From: an uncultured Clostridia bacterium
GTDB taxonomy: Bacteria > Bacillota > Clostridia > Christensenellales > UBA3700
DNA: 7,388 nt
Assembly: GCA_947176975.1 (NCBI GenBank)
Contig: CAMWSW010000043.1
Span: 1 to 7,388 of the forward strand
Direction: 5' to 3'
Part shown: one piece after another, positions 1-6,490 of the stretch
How the letters are laid out: each line of letters opens with the position of its first letter
Numbering within the stretch: position 1 is the first letter of the stretch
Notes under the pieces: generated by a model
Seen by the model: the letters and a program-made list of their open reading frames with translations, nothing else
Databases searched by the model: none
Told to the model about the DNA's origin: nothing
Position numbers and translations under genes: made by a program

Positions 1-96
1 CAAAATAAATATATAATTTAGTTCGATTCTAAGAGAGGCTAGGCAAATCTAAAATGCGCCTTTTTCGCCAATAGTTAAAATAAGATTCAAATATAT

Positions 97-123
97 GAGC
101 CATTCGGTTTTTTCGAATGGCTC
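97..123 (+). terminator. 10-bp hairpin before the HAD gene (terminator or 5' leader hairpin)
   Basis: A perfect 10-bp stem (GAGCCATTCG at 97-106, CGAATGGCTC at 114-123) encloses a 7-nt loop made mostly of T. It ends 18 nt before the ATG at 142. No T-run follows on either strand, so it is not a standard intrinsic terminator; the T-run lies in the loop. It could end transcription of a gene left of the window or sit in the 5' untranslated region of the HAD gene. The hairpin is certain, its role is not. Confidence 0.5.
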
Positions 124-141
124 GTGTATTGAAGAGGATAA

Positions 142-804
142 ATGAAAATTTTTGATAAAGACATATACGGCGTAATATTTGATCTTGACGGCACGCTTTT
201 GGATTCTTCTTGGGTGTGGCTAAAAGTTGACGCGGATTTTCTTGCGGAAAACGGAATTCAAGTCACTGACGATTATACCGACGCCGTTCATCAGATGCAC
301 TTCAACGAAGCCGCGCTTTACACCAAGACGAGATATAATCTTTCGCAGAGCGTAGAGCAAATCAAAGATAGATGGATTGAGATGGTGCAGTATGAGTATG
401 CTCGCAATATCAAGCTCAAAGAGAGTGCATACGATTTCATTATCAAATTGATTAAATCCGGAGTGAAGGTAGCTTTTGCCACGACGCTATTTAAAAAGGT
501 TGCAGTTCCTTGTCTTTTAAACAATAAATTGACGAAAGAATTTTTGGGGGTCGATTGTCCTTTGACGACGGCCGATGAAGTAGAACGTGGAAAAGATTTT
601 CCCGATATATACCTCCTTGCGGCAAGTAAAATAGGAGTAGAACCGCGCAGTTGTATGGTATTCGAAGATATTCCACTAGCAATGCGGGGCGCTCAAAAGG
701 GCGGTTTTGAGTTTTGCGGAGTATATGATTTAAGCTCCAATGGAAATACAAATTTTGCCGATATGTGTCGATATTATATCAAAAATTTCCAAGAATTGCT
801 TTAA
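142..804 (+). CDS. HAD-superfamily hydrolase, beta-phosphoglucomutase/phosphatase-like
   Basis: A 220-residue cytoplasmic protein of the haloacid dehalogenase superfamily. Motif I is DLDGTLLDS at residues 14-22, with D14 the expected nucleophile and D16 the acid/base. Motif II is the Thr in FATT (112-115), motif III is K151 before FPDIYLLAA, and motif IV is VFEDIPLAMRGAQKGG from 173, with E175/D176 as Mg2+ ligands. The helical cap lies between motifs I and II (about 25-95), as in subfamily I enzymes such as beta-phosphoglucomutase and sugar-phosphate phosphatases. The length is normal for the group and every catalytic motif is intact, so it should be active on a small phosphorylated metabolite; the substrate cannot be read from sequence. 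The start is supported by GAAGAGG at 131-137. It appears to be a single-gene unit, with a strong inverted repeat after the stop and a separate promoter for the next gene. Confidence 0.9.
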   Translation: MKIFDKDIYGVIFDLDGTLLDSSWVWLKVDADFLAENGIQVTDDYTDAVHQMHFNEAALYTKTRYNLSQSVEQIKDRWIEMVQYEYARNIKLKESAYDFIIKLIKSGVKVAFATTLFKKVAVPCLLNNKLTKEFLGVDCPLTTADEVERGKDFPDIYLLAASKIGVEPRSCMVFEDIPLAMRGAQKGGFEFCGVYDLSSNGNTNFADMCRYYIKNFQELL

Positions 805-813
805 TTTGACACG

Positions 814-856
814 ATTGAACATTGTTCAACAAATTTCTTATTGAACAATGTTCAAT
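814..856 (+). terminator. 16-bp inverted repeat after the HAD gene: terminator and/or paired operator
   Basis: ATTGAACATTGTTCAA (814-829) is followed after 11 nt by its exact reverse complement (841-856), giving a 16-bp A+T-rich stem, then TTATTTT. Placed 9 nt after the HAD stop codon, this fits an intrinsic terminator, although the T-tail is broken by an A. Each arm is also a palindrome by itself (TTGAAC-ATT-GTTCAA and TTGAAC-AAT-GTTCAA, centres 26 bp apart), which would suit a dimeric repressor acting on the promoter at 896-924. The sequence cannot separate the two readings. Confidence 0.65.
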
Positions 857-895
857 TATTTTAAGTAGAATTATTATACTTTAAAAATATTTTAC

Positions 896-924
896 TTGTA
901 ATTTTGCGTGTGCAGTAATATAAT
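896..924 (+). promoter_or_regulatory. Sigma-A type promoter for the degenerate ABC ATPase gene
   Basis: A perfect -10 box TATAAT lies at 919-924 and a fair -35 box TTGTAA (4 of 6) at 896-901, separated by exactly 17 bp. Transcription would be expected to start about 7 nt after the -10 box, at or next to the A of the ATG at 931. No ribosome binding site lies between, so the transcript is predicted to be leaderless or nearly so. Confidence 0.65.
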
Positions 925-930
925 ATAAAT

Positions 931-1857
931 ATGGCATTGCTTGAAGTGACAAAAGTTGACTTTGAATATTACGGCTCAAGTTTTGCCCTTCAAGACGTCA
1001 ACTTGTCTTTGAGCCAGGGCGAAAGGCTGGTAATATACGGACGAGAGAATTCAGGTAAAACAACGCTTCTCAGATTGTTGTGCGGACTTGAAGAATACGA
1101 TCGAGGTAATATATTGCTTGACGGAGTTCAGCTTAAAGAACTGTCGCAAAAGCAAATGGATATAGGTTTTTCCTTTGACTGTCGTATATTGGACGGCAAG
1201 GCGTTGGCTGGAGACGTGATAAGTTATCCAATGAAGTTGAGGGAGATGCCACAGGAAAGTGTGGACGCCTACCTTGAAATGGTGACAAGCAGATGCAATA
1301 TTCCAATGCAGACGCAAATCAAAGATTTGAGCGATATGCAAATTGCAGTGCTCATTCTTGCAAGACTTTTTGCCGTAGATAGGAGACTTTATCTAATAGA
1401 CGACGTGTGGAAAGATTTGCCGCAAGAAGAAAAAGCAGTTGTCACGAAGTATCTTAATGATAATATCAATGGCAAAAACGCAATCGTTGCTACCGACGAT
1501 AGCGATTGGGCAAGAAAGATATCCGCTGACAAGATATTGGTGATGACGGATAAGCAAGTTGCGCCGGTGCTGTCTGCAGAAGAGATAGAGCGACGACCGT
1601 TGAATATGCAAAGCGCGATTTTTGCAGGATATGAGTTGCATATAGGCAAATTGGTCAAGATTGGTGAGAAATATTTTGCTCACCTATATGGGAAAGATTA
1701 TCCCGTAAGTAAACCTATAGGAGACGTTTACGTCGGCAAAAGAGTATGTTTTGCAATCAAGAGATATGGCGGACCTTGTGACATACAGGAAGTTGGGAAC
1801 GGAGAAGTAATGAGTTTTTATTACGACGTCGACGCGGAGAGAATAGTCACTCTTTGA
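931..1857 (+). CDS. MalK/UgpC-like ABC ATPase with degenerate catalytic motifs
   Basis: A 308-residue ABC-type nucleotide-binding protein. The N-terminal domain aligns with sugar-importer ATPases. Walker A is GRENSGKTT (37-45), which keeps G42, K43 and T44 but has N40 where Gly is usual. The remaining motifs are eroded: the Q-loop position reads SFD (81-83) with Asp for Gln, the signature LSGGQ is LSDMQ (133-137), Walker B ends LIDD (155-158) with Asp for the catalytic Glu, and the switch His is Asp in ATDD (187-190). After the ATPase domain, ERRPLNMQSAIFAGY (from 220) resembles the MalK/UgpC linker 'RPxNxFVAxFxG', and the rest looks like a shortened TOBE-type domain. ATP binding is plausible, normal hydrolysis doubtful. 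No permease or binding protein is adjacent. It may be a regulator or sensor derived from MalK, or a decaying importer subunit. The reading frame is intact over its whole length, which argues against simple decay. The start lacks a ribosome binding site. Confidence 0.8.
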   Translation: MALLEVTKVDFEYYGSSFALQDVNLSLSQGERLVIYGRENSGKTTLLRLLCGLEEYDRGNILLDGVQLKELSQKQMDIGFSFDCRILDGKALAGDVISYPMKLREMPQESVDAYLEMVTSRCNIPMQTQIKDLSDMQIAVLILARLFAVDRRLYLIDDVWKDLPQEEKAVVTKYLNDNINGKNAIVATDDSDWARKISADKILVMTDKQVAPVLSAEEIERRPLNMQSAIFAGYELHIGKLVKIGEKYFAHLYGKDYPVSKPIGDVYVGKRVCFAIKRYGGPCDIQEVGNGEVMSFYYDVDAERIVTL

Positions 1858-1960
1858 TTTGTCCCAAATCGTCCATAAAATTATATGACGACAGAGTAAA
1901 CTGAAAATATACGCCGAGTAATTGAAAAAATTCGGTCAATAATATAGAAAGAGGTGTATT

Positions 1961-3376
1961 TTGGATAATATGGATTTTAAAAAGATTTTTGAGCAAGAGG
2001 ATTTCAACAATCCTTATATTGCGCAAAAGAGAAAGCTTAGCGTCAAAATTATTGCGTTGATTACTGTCATCTGTGTCTTTTTGGTTGGCGCAGTATTTAC
2101 CGTAGGTATAGTAATTGGCGCAAACACGGGAATGAAGAATGATATGCCACTCATGCAAGAGGCGTACCAGATAATGAAGAAGTACTATTACAAAGACATT
2201 TCATGGGATGAATTCCAAGAGATAGCGGCGAGCGCATTTGCAGGTTCGCTTGACAATTTTTCCGGTATAGTCAAGGCTGACGGAAGCGAAAGCACCTCGG
2301 GAACTTACGGAATCAGCATTTCAAGTACGATTTACAACGAGCATATTATCTCCTTTGTCGAGCCTGAATCTGCGGCTTGGAATAGCAGTGCATACTACAG
2401 GTTTAACGAAGATTTATCCGTTGACGATAGTTTTGATCCCAAGGCTACCAACGTGGTGATTGACGAGGGAGACAAGGTGTACGGAGTTATCGTCGAAGAT
2501 AAAAACGAAGACGGCGAAACAAAAGAGTATATCTATAGATTGGAGAATGCCAGCGCGCAATATATGCGTCAAATCGTCAGCGAGTATGACGAAGCAATCT
2601 TTATCATCAAGAAATATATTGGGAATGAGCAATATGCAAGCGGCTATTACGGATTTTATATGGAAAAGCAAGAGCCTAGCGACAAGACGGCATACTACTA
2701 CAAGTATACCGACGAGGTAGGCATAATTAAAGTTCTTGAATTCTCCAACAATACGACGATTGATTTTGCCGAGTGCGTAAACAAATTTATTGAAAACAAG
2801 AATAAGAAATTGATTCTTGATTTGCGCAACAACGGCGGCGGTAATTCCACGACTCTTGAGTATATGGCGCAATTCTTGCTCAATAATCCCAAGAAGGAAG
2901 AATTGCCTTTGATTAAACTTGTCTCCAATGCGGGTAATGGCAAGCAAGAGAGCAATTTGGTATATTCCAGCGCAGAGGATTATGCAAATCCCGAAAATCC
3001 ATACACGGCTTTTCCAATAGCCAGCAGAGTATCGGGCTTTGAAGTAGTAGTACTTTGCAACGGCGGATCTGCGTCTGCGTCCGAGGCGTTGATAGGAGCA
3101 TTGCAATATTACAACAATGCAAAAATCGTGGGTACGAAGACGTACGGCAAGGGTGTTGCGCAAAAAGTATTCGTGCTTTCCACAGGCGACTATTTATATG
3201 TCACCAACGGAACTTATTACGTACCTACAGCCGATGAGGGCGGCAATATGGTATGGGAGAAGTGTATTCACGGCGAAGGCTTTACGCCCGATGAAGAAAA
3301 TATAGTCACGGACAGAATCGTGGCGTATGCTCAAGATGCTTGCACGCAAAGAGCAATGGAAATCTTAGGATACTAA
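1961..3376 (+). CDS. S41-family C-terminal processing protease, membrane anchored
   Basis: A 471-residue serine protease of the CtpA/CtpB (tail-specific protease) type, which cleaves the C-terminal ends of exported proteins. A cytoplasmic N-terminus with a basic KRK (23-25) precedes one membrane segment (about 28-53), which places the protease domain outside the membrane. A divergent PDZ-like region spans roughly 95-215, and the conserved LDLRNNGGG is at 286-294. The catalytic block NGGSASASE (367-375) and GTKTYGKGVAQ give Ser372 and Lys397, spaced 25 residues as in the family's Ser/Lys dyad, with Gln401 as the usual companion. The start is TTG: GAGGTG (1951-1956) sits 4 nt before TTG 1961 but 13 nt before the in-frame ATG at 1970, so TTG is preferred. 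The PDZ region carries an extra acidic stretch (about 140-190). The substrate is unknown. No convincing promoter is visible in the 103-nt gap upstream. Confidence 0.92.
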   Translation: MDNMDFKKIFEQEDFNNPYIAQKRKLSVKIIALITVICVFLVGAVFTVGIVIGANTGMKNDMPLMQEAYQIMKKYYYKDISWDEFQEIAASAFAGSLDNFSGIVKADGSESTSGTYGISISSTIYNEHIISFVEPESAAWNSSAYYRFNEDLSVDDSFDPKATNVVIDEGDKVYGVIVEDKNEDGETKEYIYRLENASAQYMRQIVSEYDEAIFIIKKYIGNEQYASGYYGFYMEKQEPSDKTAYYYKYTDEVGIIKVLEFSNNTTIDFAECVNKFIENKNKKLILDLRNNGGGNSTTLEYMAQFLLNNPKKEELPLIKLVSNAGNGKQESNLVYSSAEDYANPENPYTAFPIASRVSGFEVVVLCNGGSASASEALIGALQYYNNAKIVGTKTYGKGVAQKVFVLSTGDYLYVTNGTYYVPTADEGGNMVWEKCIHGEGFTPDEENIVTDRIVAYAQDACTQRAMEILGY

Positions 3377-3391
3377 TAAATTTAACAACAA

Positions 3392-3549
3392 CTCCGAGTC
3401 GGTGACGCGGCAATGCCCTTCGCCGACTTGGTAAAATAACAAACAACCAAATCGATGAGAATTCGGAGAGTAGGGCAAATCAATAACAAGACTTTACTTT
3501 ACTCTGCGCTTTTGCAGAGTTTTCTTTTTCCCCACGCTCTCCAAAGGAG
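3392..3549 (+). promoter_or_regulatory. Structured leader/attenuator of the TM1266-ABC importer operon
   Basis: The 178 nt between the protease and the TM1266-like gene hold several structures. A strong 12-bp hairpin with two G-U pairs forms between 3394-3405 and 3420-3431 and has no T-tail. The segment GGAGAGTAGGG (3465-3475) has three alternative partners: CTCCGA at 3392-3397 (with TCGGAG 3463-3468), CTTTACTCT at 3497-3505, which contains most of the terminator's 5' arm, and CTCTCC at 3537-3542. CTCC (3539-3542) can also fold onto the Shine-Dalgarno GGAG (3546-3549) across an AAA loop. This layout suits attenuation or a riboswitch. I cannot match it to a known class. Confidence 0.45.
3501..3529 (+). 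terminator. Intrinsic terminator in the leader upstream of the TM1266-like gene
   Basis: ACTCTGC (3501-3507) pairs perfectly with GCAGAGT (3514-3520) across a 6-nt loop and is followed by TTTCTTTTT. This is a standard rho-independent terminator. It lies 25 nt before the next start codon and its 5' arm overlaps a possible antiterminator pairing. It may simply end the protease transcript or act as a conditional terminator for the importer operon. Confidence 0.8.
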
Positions 3550-3554
3550 TATTT

Positions 3555-3809
3555 ATGACAAGAATAGGCGTAATAGGAATCGTATTGAAGCGTGACAGGA
3601 ATTCCGCATTGGCGATTCAAAATTTGCTTTCGGCTTATGGTGATATCATTGTAGGCAGAATGGGCGTGCCCGACAAAGAGAGCGGCATAAGCGCCATAAG
3701 CGTAATCGTCAAAGGCACCAACGAGCAAATATCCGCTTTAACGGGTAAGCTGGGCAAGCTCAATGACGTATATGTAAAATCTGCCGTCACCGCATTGGAG
3801 ATTGAATAA
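3555..3809 (+). CDS. TM1266-family putative iron-only hydrogenase system regulator (ACT/NikR-C-like)
   Basis: An 84-residue single-domain cytoplasmic protein that matches the TM1266 family in length and throughout its sequence: IGVIGIVL (4-11), the hallmark YGDIIVGRMGVP (28-39), GISAISVIV (44-52) and LTGKLGKLNDVYVKSA (62-77). Members fold like ACT domains or the C-terminal ligand domain of NikR and usually occur with [FeFe]-hydrogenase maturation genes, hence the putative regulator name; their biochemical role is not established. There is no DNA-binding domain in this protein. Here the gene opens an ABC importer operon: the binding-protein gene starts 28 nt after its stop. AAAGGAG (3543-3549) lies 5 nt before the ATG. 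The context suggests it senses or responds to the imported compound, which is inference. Confidence 0.87.
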   Translation: MTRIGVIGIVLKRDRNSALAIQNLLSAYGDIIVGRMGVPDKESGISAISVIVKGTNEQISALTGKLGKLNDVYVKSAVTALEIE

Positions 3810-3837
3810 AAATCAGATTGAAAAAGGAGTATACAAT

Positions 3838-4911
3838 ATGAAAATCAAAAAGAGTTTTGTAGCAATTTTGGCAATAATGGTAATGATTGTATTTACTTTT
3901 GCATTTGTTGCCTGCAACGACTATTCTACTGAAGGGGATGACTCTCCGTCGGGAGATGATGCTACGTCCGGCGAAGGTGTGACGCAATTAAGTTATACGA
4001 TTGTCGCTCCCGACGGCGCGCCGGCTTTGGCAATAGCAAATCTTGCTTCAAGTATATCGACGGACGAAAAACAATATACTGTTAACAAAAAGGTAGTGGC
4101 ATCTTCGACTATAGGCGCTGAAGCAGTAAAAAGCGACGTCGATATGGCGATAGTGCCCGCGAATCTTGCGTCAAAGATATTCAACACAAGCGGCGGATAT
4201 AAGATATTGGCAGTAGTCACAAATGGTAACTTATATATGACTTCAAGCATACCGTGCGACGTGACTTCGTTGCAAGACCTCAAAGGCAAGATGGTCTATT
4301 CGATAGGTCAGTCAAGCGTACCCGATATGATTTTCCAAACTTTGCTCAACAATGCGGGCATGCAATATGCAGTCGGTGAAACTCCAAGCGACGGCAAGGT
4401 GACAATAAAGTATTGTCTTGACGGCTCGGAGGTCATATCTCAACTTGCACTCTCAAAGGCAAAAAATCAACTTGCATTCGGTATATACGGCGAACCTGCC
4501 GTCACCAATTCCAAGGCTAAAGGATTTGAAGAGGTTTTTGATTTGCAAAGCCTTTGGGCTGAGAATCAAGAGGGAAATCAAAGCGGTTATGCTCAAGCCG
4601 TATTGATAGCTCGTGACAAGGTATGCGAAGACAGCGCGTTCATAGCAAAACTATTGGAAGCCTTTACTGCCAACCAAAACAGTATATTGCAAGAGCCTGC
4701 AAAAGCAGTGGAGAATATCAAGGCAATATATCCGCAGTCGGCATTGCAGACAAATATGACGGCGCAGGTAATCGGCAGATGTAATATCAAGACTGTCAAG
4801 ATTGACGTTGAGGGCAGAACGTATTACGAAAATACACTCAAAGCGGTAATGAATATAAATGCAAATCTCATTGGAGGAAAGTTGCCAAGCGACGACTTCT
4901 ATATCGCATAA
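3838..4911 (+). CDS. ABC importer substrate-binding lipoprotein, NMT1/SsuA type
   Basis: A 357-residue extracellular binding protein held to the membrane by lipid. The signal peptide has basic residues MKIKK, a hydrophobic core and lipobox FVAC, with Cys26 as the lipidated residue. An acidic Gly/Ser linker (about 27-45) precedes the binding domain, which starts with LSYTIVAPDGAPALAIANLAS, the opening usual for NMT1/SsuA/ThiY-type proteins that bind small organic ligands (sulfonates, thiamine pyrimidines, nitrate-like anions). LKGKMVYSIGQSSVPDMIFQTLLNNAG is the characteristic 'DLKGKxV...G' segment. The ligand cannot be inferred. I chose ATG 3838 rather than the upstream in-frame ATG at 3802 because AAAGGAG (3823-3829) lies 8 nt before it, the signal peptide then starts correctly, and the earlier start would overlap the TM1266-like gene. 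The permease gene follows after 6 nt. Confidence 0.9.
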   Translation: MKIKKSFVAILAIMVMIVFTFAFVACNDYSTEGDDSPSGDDATSGEGVTQLSYTIVAPDGAPALAIANLASSISTDEKQYTVNKKVVASSTIGAEAVKSDVDMAIVPANLASKIFNTSGGYKILAVVTNGNLYMTSSIPCDVTSLQDLKGKMVYSIGQSSVPDMIFQTLLNNAGMQYAVGETPSDGKVTIKYCLDGSEVISQLALSKAKNQLAFGIYGEPAVTNSKAKGFEEVFDLQSLWAENQEGNQSGYAQAVLIARDKVCEDSAFIAKLLEAFTANQNSILQEPAKAVENIKAIYPQSALQTNMTAQVIGRCNIKTVKIDVEGRTYYENTLKAVMNINANLIGGKLPSDDFYIA

Positions 4912-4917
4912 TAAGAT

Positions 4918-5679
4918 ATGAACAAAAGAAAACTCTATCAAATCGCCAATTACGCTCTTCCAATCGTGACGATAGTCATGATAGTGGCAATCTACGCAAT
5001 AATTTCAAAGGTAGTCAATATTGAGTTGATTGCGCCGTCGGTGGGCGCGACGCTAAAGCAGTTGTTTGCGTTGTTTGGCAAAGGAGAATTTTACAAGGCT
5101 GTGGGCGGTACGCTATTGCACGCTTTTATAGCTTACGCAATTTCATTTGCATTGGCGCTTGCATTGGCGATATTGACGAAGTTTTGCGCTCCGCTGAAGA
5201 GAGTGTTTGCTCCTATAGTCGCGCTGGTGAGAGTATTGCCGACGATGTCTTTGGTATTGCTCATGTTGATATGGTTTAAGAGTTTCCAAGCGACTGTATT
5301 GGTCGCGTTCTGCGTAATCTTTCCTATGCTGTATACGGGTATTTGCGACGCAATAGAGGGCGTGGACAAGGACTTAATTGAGATGGCGAGAGTATACGGC
5401 GTGGATAAAAAGAGACTTATCACAAAGTTGTATATTCCGCAGGCTTTGCCGTCGGTATTTACGAGTATCAAGAGTTCAATCGGACTTAATCTCAAAATCG
5501 TCATTTCCGCCGAAGTTATTGCGCAGACGGCAGGCAGTATGGGACTGTATATGCAACTTGCAAAAATCAATCTTGACACGGCGGTTCTGCTTGCCTGGAC
5601 TATCGTCGCAATAGTGATAGGCGGTATTATCGAAGGTATTGTGTCCTTGATTGCAAAAAAGGCGGTGAAGTGGTTATGA
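4918..5679 (+). CDS. ABC importer permease, SsuC/ThiX type
   Basis: A 253-residue integral membrane protein of the binding-protein-dependent permease family. Hydrophobic segments lie near residues 12-32, 60-88, 95-120, 122-142, 185-205 and 222-245, consistent with six membrane helices. The cytoplasmic EAA loop that docks to the ATPase is present as EMARVYGVDKKRLITKLYIPQALP (155-178), with G161 and P174 in the family positions. Its size and sequence type match SsuC/TauC/ThiX permeases, which act as homodimers. The stop of the binding-protein gene lies 6 nt upstream and no clear ribosome binding site is visible before the ATG, so translation is probably coupled. The 3' end overlaps the ATPase gene in an ATGA junction. 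Confidence 0.93.
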   Translation: MNKRKLYQIANYALPIVTIVMIVAIYAIISKVVNIELIAPSVGATLKQLFALFGKGEFYKAVGGTLLHAFIAYAISFALALALAILTKFCAPLKRVFAPIVALVRVLPTMSLVLLMLIWFKSFQATVLVAFCVIFPMLYTGICDAIEGVDKDLIEMARVYGVDKKRLITKLYIPQALPSVFTSIKSSIGLNLKIVISAEVIAQTAGSMGLYMQLAKINLDTAVLLAWTIVAIVIGGIIEGIVSLIAKKAVKWL

Positions 5680-6380
5680 GAATTGTCAACTTGAATTTTG
5701 CTTACGGCGATAATAAGATATTTGAAGACTTGAATTTAGATATGCCGACGGGCGGCGTAACTTGTATTATGGGCGGATCGGGAGCAGGTAAGACCACGTT
5801 GCTCAACTGTATCAGCAGGCAGTTGCAATATGACGGCAATATCGTATACGACAAGGAAGAAGCAAGTTTTGCGTATGTCTTCCAACAGCCAAGGCTTATT
5901 CCCTCAATTACAGTTGAGGATAATATAAAGTTCGTTTTGCCGAGTACTCTTGACAAAGAGCAAGTCGGACAGCGAGTGGGCGATATAATAGATAAGTTGC
6001 AAATCAATGAGTGTCGCAAGTCATATCCCAAAAATATCAGCGGCGGTCAGGCGGGTAGAGTTGCGCTTGCAAGAGCGCTTGTCACAGACTGCGATATATT
6101 GCTCCTCGACGAGCCATTCAAAGGTCTTGACGTCAAGCTCAAAAAGGATATTCTCAATCTTTTGATACCGCTTATCGAGCAAAAGAGCGTAGTTTTCGTC
6201 ACTCACGACGTAGAAGAAGCGCTTGCAATAGCAGACAGAGTATACGTCTTTGAGCGGAAAGAAAATGCAAGCGTCACTGTAAAAGGACAGATTGATATTG
6301 AGCAAAATCAAGTCGATAGAGATATCTATGGGGAAGAATTAAATCAAAAAAGAAAGGAAATCTACGAGCTGTTATCGTAA
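5676..6380 (+). CDS. ABC importer ATPase, SsuB/ThiZ type
   Basis: A 234-residue ATP-hydrolysing subunit of the importer. All motifs are intact: Walker A GGSGAGKTT (33-41), Q-loop VFQQ (Gln70), signature ISGGQ (121-125), Walker B ILLLDE (141-146) with catalytic Glu146, D-loop GLD (150-152) and switch His177 in VTHD. It has the short form typical of SsuB/TauB/ThiZ, with no C-terminal TOBE domain, in contrast to the degenerate ATPase at 931-1857. I chose ATG 5676 because it overlaps the permease stop as ATGA, has GGTGA (5663-5667) 8 nt upstream, and gives the usual family N-terminus MRIVNLNFAYG. An in-frame GTG at 5670 would add only two residues. It is the last gene of the importer operon; repeat-rich DNA begins about 10 nt after its stop. 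Confidence 0.94.
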   Translation: MRIVNLNFAYGDNKIFEDLNLDMPTGGVTCIMGGSGAGKTTLLNCISRQLQYDGNIVYDKEEASFAYVFQQPRLIPSITVEDNIKFVLPSTLDKEQVGQRVGDIIDKLQINECRKSYPKNISGGQAGRVALARALVTDCDILLLDEPFKGLDVKLKKDILNLLIPLIEQKSVVFVTHDVEEALAIADRVYVFERKENASVTVKGQIDIEQNQVDRDIYGEELNQKRKEIYELLS

Positions 6381-6389
6381 GTTTTTATG

Positions 6390-6426
6390 TCATTTCGACC
6401 GAAACATAGTGGAGTAGAGAGAAATA
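6390..6426 (+). repeat. REP-like hairpin repeat, variant a (TCATTTCGACCGAA... type)
   Basis: The stretch opens with GTCATTTCGACCGAA and closes with GAGAGAAATAC. ATTTC (6392-6396) and GAAAT (6421-6425) can pair as a 5-bp stem. It has the same plan as the two copies flanking the GIY-YIG gene and the one at 6931-6956: a GTCA-type start, a CGA-rich centre and a closing reverse complement. It starts 10 nt after the importer ATPase stop and could also help end that transcript. Confidence 0.6.
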
Positions 6427-6453
6427 CCAATTTATGAAGAGAAAATGGCTCAA

Positions 6454-6482
6454 GTAGTATTTGCAATAGTACCACCTTTTTT
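6454..6482 (+). terminator. Weak terminator-like hairpin downstream of the importer operon
   Basis: GTAGTATT (6454-6461) and AATAGTAC (6465-6472) form a 7-bp stem with one G-G mismatch and a 3-nt loop. CACC and then six T residues (6477-6482) follow. The gap before the T-run and the weak A+T stem make it a poor terminator. It is the only T-run candidate between the importer operon and the GIY-YIG unit. Confidence 0.3.
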
Positions 6483-6490
6483 AGAGAGAA

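Noticed and set aside
12..17. TATAAT near the left edge as a promoter -10 box.
   Set aside because: Its -35 region would lie outside the window and it is 125 nt from the first gene, in A+T-rich DNA where such hexamers arise by chance.
1856..1891. Two short hairpins after the degenerate ATPase gene (GATTTG/CAAATC at 1856-1870; TCGTC/GACGA at 1869-1891).
   Set aside because: They are 5-6 bp, overlap each other, one includes the stop codon, and no T-run follows, so they are not called as terminators.
2414..3163. Long minus-strand open frame of 249 codons opposite the protease gene.
   Set aside because: It is antisense to a well-supported protease gene, has no recognisable domain and no ribosome binding site, so it is a shadow of the plus-strand codon pattern.
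3465..3473. GGAGAGTAG matches the 5' start of tetrahydrofolate riboswitches.
   Set aside because: None of the remaining conserved THF-riboswitch core follows, and the closing GGTGA...CCGCTCC-type strand is missing downstream, so the match is treated as chance.
3377..3554. TPP riboswitch, expected if the importer were a thiamine-precursor (ThiXYZ) system.
   Set aside because: The leader lacks both the CTGAGA and the CTGATCTGG-type core segments of TPP riboswitches, so thiamine-related uptake is not supported by regulation.
3802..3837. Upstream in-frame ATG giving the binding protein 12 more N-terminal residues.
   Set aside because: It would overlap the TM1266-like gene and spoil the lipoprotein signal peptide; the ATG at 3838 has a strong ribosome binding site.
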